Of a stretch of 64,000 bases of DNA, positions 59,571 through 64,000 are shown one piece after another. Source of the stretch: Straminergon stramineum. Lineage: Eukaryota; Streptophyta; Bryopsida; Hypnales; Calliergonaceae. The stretch is from contig OY987273.1 of NCBI GenBank assembly GCA_963920665.1, positions 1,986,501 to 2,050,500 of the forward strand, read 5' to 3'. The position numbers were made by a program, and so were the translations under genes. The notes under the pieces were generated by a model. That model ran no database searches and was not told the DNA's origin. It was given only the letters and a program-made list of their open reading frames with translations. The stretch's first letter is position 1. The number at the start of each line of letters is the position of its first letter.

Positions 59571-59880
59571 GAGGGCAAGGAAGCACTTGAAGGCTTTGTG
59601 ATGCCGCTTCTAAACCCAAACTTCTGCAACCCTAAACCGCCAAGTTCATAGTTCCGCCAACAAAGTACCTCGCCTGACAGCTTTGGTTCCAAAACTCAAA
59701 GAATCAAAGAGAACCCACACAAAAATCTTGCAAACAAAAGTTGCAACATGAAAGAAAAAGATCCAGAAAAAATGAAAACTGAGAAGCACAAGCATAGGCG
59801 TAGAAACGAGAAGCAAGTAGGAAGTAGGAGTTTGGAATGATGGAGAAGACGGGAACAAGCATTCCTGGGAAACCCTAAAC
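59571..59880 (-). other. Putative 5'-UTR exon and promoter edge of the FCP1-like gene
   Basis: Pyrimidine-rich on the gene strand, ends CCCTC before GTAAGT, and contains two AAACCCTAA-like telo-box words (about 59633 and 59872). GGGTATAGGGTACC just upstream (about 59890-59905) might serve as a TATA region. No transcript evidence is available. Confidence 0.35.
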
Positions 59881-59905
59881 TTGCGAGGTACCCTATACCC
59901 GTGTG

Positions 59906-61826
59906 GTACTTTGAAGCACCTTTTTTTTTAAATTTTGAGAAAAGGTGAAGATCTTGATTACTTGGAATTTGGTGAAGCATTGTATTTCTACAATCTACAT
60001 TCATCTATCTTATGGACCAAAAAAAATTTCAATCACTTTCATGTACTTTTTCATCCAAATTTGGCTACTTCATCCACCTTTTCAATAGAAATAGAAATGT
60101 TCTTGCAAAAAAATATTTCTTTTATCTGGTAAAAAGTACACATTTATTTTGAAAATTCTTAAGTAGAAGTAGGTCCAACATTACGAAAAGAACAGAATCA
60201 TCAATACATGGCTTGAACACGGGTCCCTAAATATTGAAATCTTACTAGTGAGATTGTTCTAGCAAACCTAATGTTGCCAAACAATTTATTTTGAAAAATA
60301 GTGGAATTTGCATTCATCAATGAATTGTGCATAATATTTCTTCAAGAAAACGCTCATATTGCCTAAAAAGGAACATTGTTCATATTAACTTTCACATCAA
60401 ATGGAATGAATGAAAGCTTAACATGTGGATATAAATGCAATCTTCTAGGAAAAAACATTTTAAAGTTTCATTTGAAGATTTTGAAGATTTAGATTCAACA
60501 AAACAATTCACTTGACCATGCACATCCACTACATGCTCGTATAAATCACTCAGCCCCTTGCTGCCTTTGCCCACTTGCATATATATAGATTATTTTTTCT
60601 TACAGTGGCCTTAAATAGTGATTGGCTTAATTTCTCTCCCAAGACTATCCACATTGACCATTTTATGTACGGTTTGACTTTGGCACAGTTTTCCTCTAAA
60701 TCAAAAGTTCCTTTCACGTATGGAAATAAAACTTGAAGAATGACAAGAGGAAGATATAGAAGACTGTTCAATTTTGGGGGGCATTTAGGAGTTATGAAAA
60801 GCAAAGTAAACCTTGTCATCTTGTCCATTTTTCTCTCTTGGAAGTTTGTGAAAATTGAGTTAAAAAATGGACCCTATACACAATATTCTTTATTAAAAAG
60901 ATAAATAGATACTATGATTGGAGTGCCTACAGAAACACATGCTTCATAATTACTTTCACAAAACTAATGTAAATGAAATTAACCAATCTCTCTATACTTT
61001 GACCAAAATTTATTCTATAAGGAATTGATTAAAGAAATTATTTAAAACTTTAATTTGTGCTTTTTCTATGTATGAGCTTGAATATTTTGAACTTTTTTCC
61101 CAAACATTGATTAAAATCTTAATTATCTTCCCATGAATGGAATTTGTTTATCCATCCTAAAATGAAATTTCCAAAAATCTTGCTAAAAACTAAGATTGTA
61201 GGGACCAAATCAAACCTTGAGTTGTCTCCCAAGGGAACACTTGGGACATTTGGATTAAGGGGTTGATGAAAATAGAACAAGTAAAAGGTTTTTGAACAAA
61301 AATCAATCCGCCTAATAAAATTGAGGAATTAAAGAAGTTGGGAAATCATTTGGAGTCAATTTTTTAAGATGACCACATTCAAATGGAAATTAAAAAAAAT
61401 CTTGTTATGACTTCCACAACAATTAACTTTCATATGGTTGTTTTTGTTTAGAATTTTGAAGAACTATTGTAAGCGACACAAAGTTTTAGGGTAAAAGAGA
61501 AATTTGTATTAGTATGGCAATTACATTTGTTTGATGATTTAAAAAAAATTTGAAGGGCACTTTTGAAGGGTAACTACGAAAATAAAATTCTTTACTTTCC
61601 CCCCAAAAGGTAAAGGATTTGATTTGTGTGAGGTTTTGAAAGGCCTATATGTACCAAAATTGAAGACTCTTAAGCTTACTATTATGTCTCATTTTCCAAT
61701 GTTTAGCAAAATCTGCCAATTTCACTTCATTTCAAATCCAAAAATTTGACTTTTCATTATCTATTTCCTTGGGAAATGTTCCCAACAGGTTCAGTAAAGT
61801 TTATTCTTGTTTTTCAACATTTTGAA
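59906..61826. other. AT-rich intergenic, tRNA-like trace near 60210-60275
   Basis: No gene seen. On the minus strand, GACCCGTGTTCAAGCC at about 60210-60225 resembles a B-box, but no cloverleaf forms. Confidence 0.4.
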
Positions 61827-62450
61827 TTTAACCCCTAAAGGACCATTGTTCCTTCAAGGAACAAATGAGATTTTGGGCAGGTACTTATGGTCTCAATTTT
61901 TTTCCTGATTTTGTGAAACTTTTTATGAACATAGAAAAATTTATTAGCTTCATGAGAACATAATTTTTTTCTCATTTGGTGCCCGGGAACAAAAGTTATG
62001 CCCACATAAACCCAGAACAAGGGAGAGGAGGCAGCAAAAAAAAATTTCAAAAATTTTATTTTATTTTATTTTTTATTTTTTTCCCTTATAGATTGTATTT
62101 TTGTCTACATGGAAAGCTTTTATTCATTCCATTTGGATTTGTTATGAGAAAGTTATAGACAATCTTGTTTTGGGGGCACTTAGAGCATCTTCCTAAAAAA
62201 ATAACTTGTAGGGATTCATTTCTGAATGCAATTTTCACAATTTTTAAAAAAAAAAAAGTTCCTTATCACTTCATTTGCCTTCTAGAACAATCTCACTATT
62301 GGGATTAGTGAATTTTAATTCCATCTTAGAGATATTAATAATTTAGATTTTCCTTCTATCTTGTACCTACTTCTACTTAACAATTTTTTAAAGAATCAAA
62401 ATTAATATTTTTTGTATTTTCTTTTTGTAACATTGAATGTCATGTAACAC
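61827..62450 (+). repeat. Copy of the TTAA-CCCC family (left part)
   Basis: Begins TTTAACCCCTAAAGGACC and parallels 23460-24060 for about 600 bp. Shared words include AGGTAC(C/T)TATGGTCTC-like, TTGGTGCCC, GGAAAGCTTT and TTAGAGATATTAATAATTTAG. The right end was not found. Confidence 0.7.
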
Positions 62451-64000
62451 TTAAAAGATAATAGAGTGGTGCATGGGGATTAAACATCATTGATAAAGGT
62501 AATTTGGAAGTGAAAGATAATCATCAACCTCATTTTACATGATCTTCTATGTAAATTGGAAATTCCAAAATGTAGCCCCACTCATTATGTAATGAAGTAC
62601 ATACTTTTACATATTTGTATACATCAAATGCATATACTCAATGCAATTCCAAATTTTGCATATTAGGTACTTGAGCATTTATACTTTTTAGATTTGTTTA
62701 GGCATACAATTGCATACCATATTATTGAATAGGCTCTTGGAAAAAAAGAACCTAAACATAAATATTATAATTGACATTGGAAATTAATTCTCCAAAACTA
62801 TAGCATGTCAAAAACATCGTATGACTTCAATCTAGATTGAAACTTATTGAAACTTACTCAAATAATATGGAAACTTACTTTATATGTGAATGTAATTTTC
62901 CTTCAATCGGTGTCGAGGAGCTAAAGTTATGGCACACTCAGATAACCAAAAGTTGAACTCCATTGGTACCAAAAAATTCTAGAAGAACATGAAATTAAAT
63001 TTTCAATTTGTTATCCTTAACCCCTTTAACCCTTAACCCCTAAATGCCTAAGGGACCAAATTTTGGTGTTTTAGGGTCTTTGAAGTTAAGTAGAGCCCAA
63101 TGAAATTGCTATTATTATTAGTTTATACTTATGGAAAACTCTTTTTGAAGTCTAGTTTTTAGGATAAAAAAACTAATCTTAAAAATGAAGGATAATAATT
63201 TTTCTATTCAAGATTTTGAACAAGGATACCCATTGCAATTTTGGCCTCCTATAGTGTTGAGGGCTATTGGAAATGAGCCTCAAATACATGAGATGTTCAA
63301 GTAAAAATTACATGAGAACTATAGTTATGAAAATCGTAGAATACATTTTGGACAACCATAAATTGATTGGCGTTGTGCATGCTAAGCCCTATAACCTCAT
63401 ATTTTTTTAGTGACCAACTTTTTAGAGTTGACATGCACAAAGAGAATTGATAAATTTTCAGACTTTTAACACCCACATGATCAGTCATTATAATATGTCA
63501 ATCCGTATGTGATATTGTGATATTTTCTTTTCCTATGTGATCTCTAACATGTCTAGTTTGAATTTGTATGGTTACAATTTTAAAAAATTGCTATACCTTA
63601 TGAAAATGTTGATTTATGGTACAATTTAGAACAAATTTCAAGAAGCTCCAAATAGGCCTTCAACATTTAGGGGTGAAACCCTTAAACTTTTAAACCGTAT
63701 ACCGTATACCCTAAGAAAGAAAAAAACAACAACCCTCAAACCCTACGGCAACAACTCATGCCATAGTAGTGCATGAACTGACAACGCACGTAGTCTACCC
63801 GCATAGATTGAGCATATGTCTTTCCTAAAGTTATTTTTAACATCTGTAAAAAGTGGTCTAAAATTCCTTCCAATATACTTGGACAAATAAGTGGAGCATT
63901 TGAAATGCTAATTGAAAAAAGTGTATAGCTACATTATGTGTACACGCATGCATTTGGATAGCCAACTGAAGCAGCATTGCGGCCACTTCCCAGCACAAGA
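62451..64000. other. AT-rich intergenic with another TTAA-CCCC terminus
   Basis: TTAACCCCTAAATGCCTAAGGGACC at about 63031-63056 looks like a worn family left end, and CATTTAGGGGTGAAA near 63666 a worn right end. No gene seen to the window end. Confidence 0.4.

Noticed and set aside
60205..60280. tRNA gene on the minus strand
   Set aside because: Only a B-box-like word is present; no acceptor stem or anticodon arm forms.
1..64000. CRISPR array, prokaryotic operon or phage genes
   Set aside because: No direct-repeat and spacer layout and no ribosome-binding sites; introns and plant transposons point to a plant nucleus.

Overview
This looks like nuclear DNA from a land plant. The evidence is a plant-type 104-residue C2H2 protein, GT-AG introns of about 130-220 bp, a BED/DUF659/hATC hAT transposase, a Ty3/gypsy element primed by initiator tRNA-Met, and CACTA-type fold-back elements. 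I cannot place it more precisely. Most of the 64 kb is AT-rich, CpG-poor, repeat-derived sequence. I see one gene that looks intact: the small zinc-finger protein at 35045-35359 (minus strand).

Left part (1-18530). A long decayed reading frame with a complete RING-H2 pattern enters from the left edge (3-3554). It is followed by a decayed hAT transposon (coding traces 4388-11262). A 3,467-bp TGTC...GACA insertion (4798-8264) splits the hAT gene. It is flanked by the perfect 5-bp repeat TCTTC and looks like a very long solo LTR, or a non-autonomous LTR element, carrying its own ~650-codon reading frame. Taking out the insertion plus one TCTTC rejoins the transposase frame exactly. A truncated minus-strand Ty3/gypsy element (14866-18530) keeps one LTR, its primer-binding site, gag, protease and part of reverse transcriptase.

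Middle (18531-51100). This is a gene-poor desert with hairpin MITEs (19642, 21132, 37905, 40784), a hAT MITE (45304-45651) and a family with TTAA-CCCCTAAAGGAC ends (23460-24389 and others). It also holds two clusters of the palindrome CAATATTG, a long hairpin (30928-31210), pieces of a SMYD-like SET gene (27519-27704) and of a galacturonokinase-like gene (29357-30360), and the one intact gene.

Right part (51108-59880, minus strand). A large seven-exon gene of about 1,825 codons ends in an FCP1-like (HAD family) domain with a DLNG motif. All six intron phases agree. It nevertheless carries about 19 in-frame stops (17 TAG, 2 TGA, no TAA) and one frameshift in exon E. Its first introns and the predicted 5'-UTR intron share a ~20-bp imperfect palindrome, and the UTR intron holds a ~170-bp tandem repeat built around it.

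A common thread is that the broken frames are broken mostly by stops one C-to-T change away from Gln or Arg codons (CAG to TAG, CGA to TGA). This fits long-term cytosine methylation and deamination, especially in CHG context.
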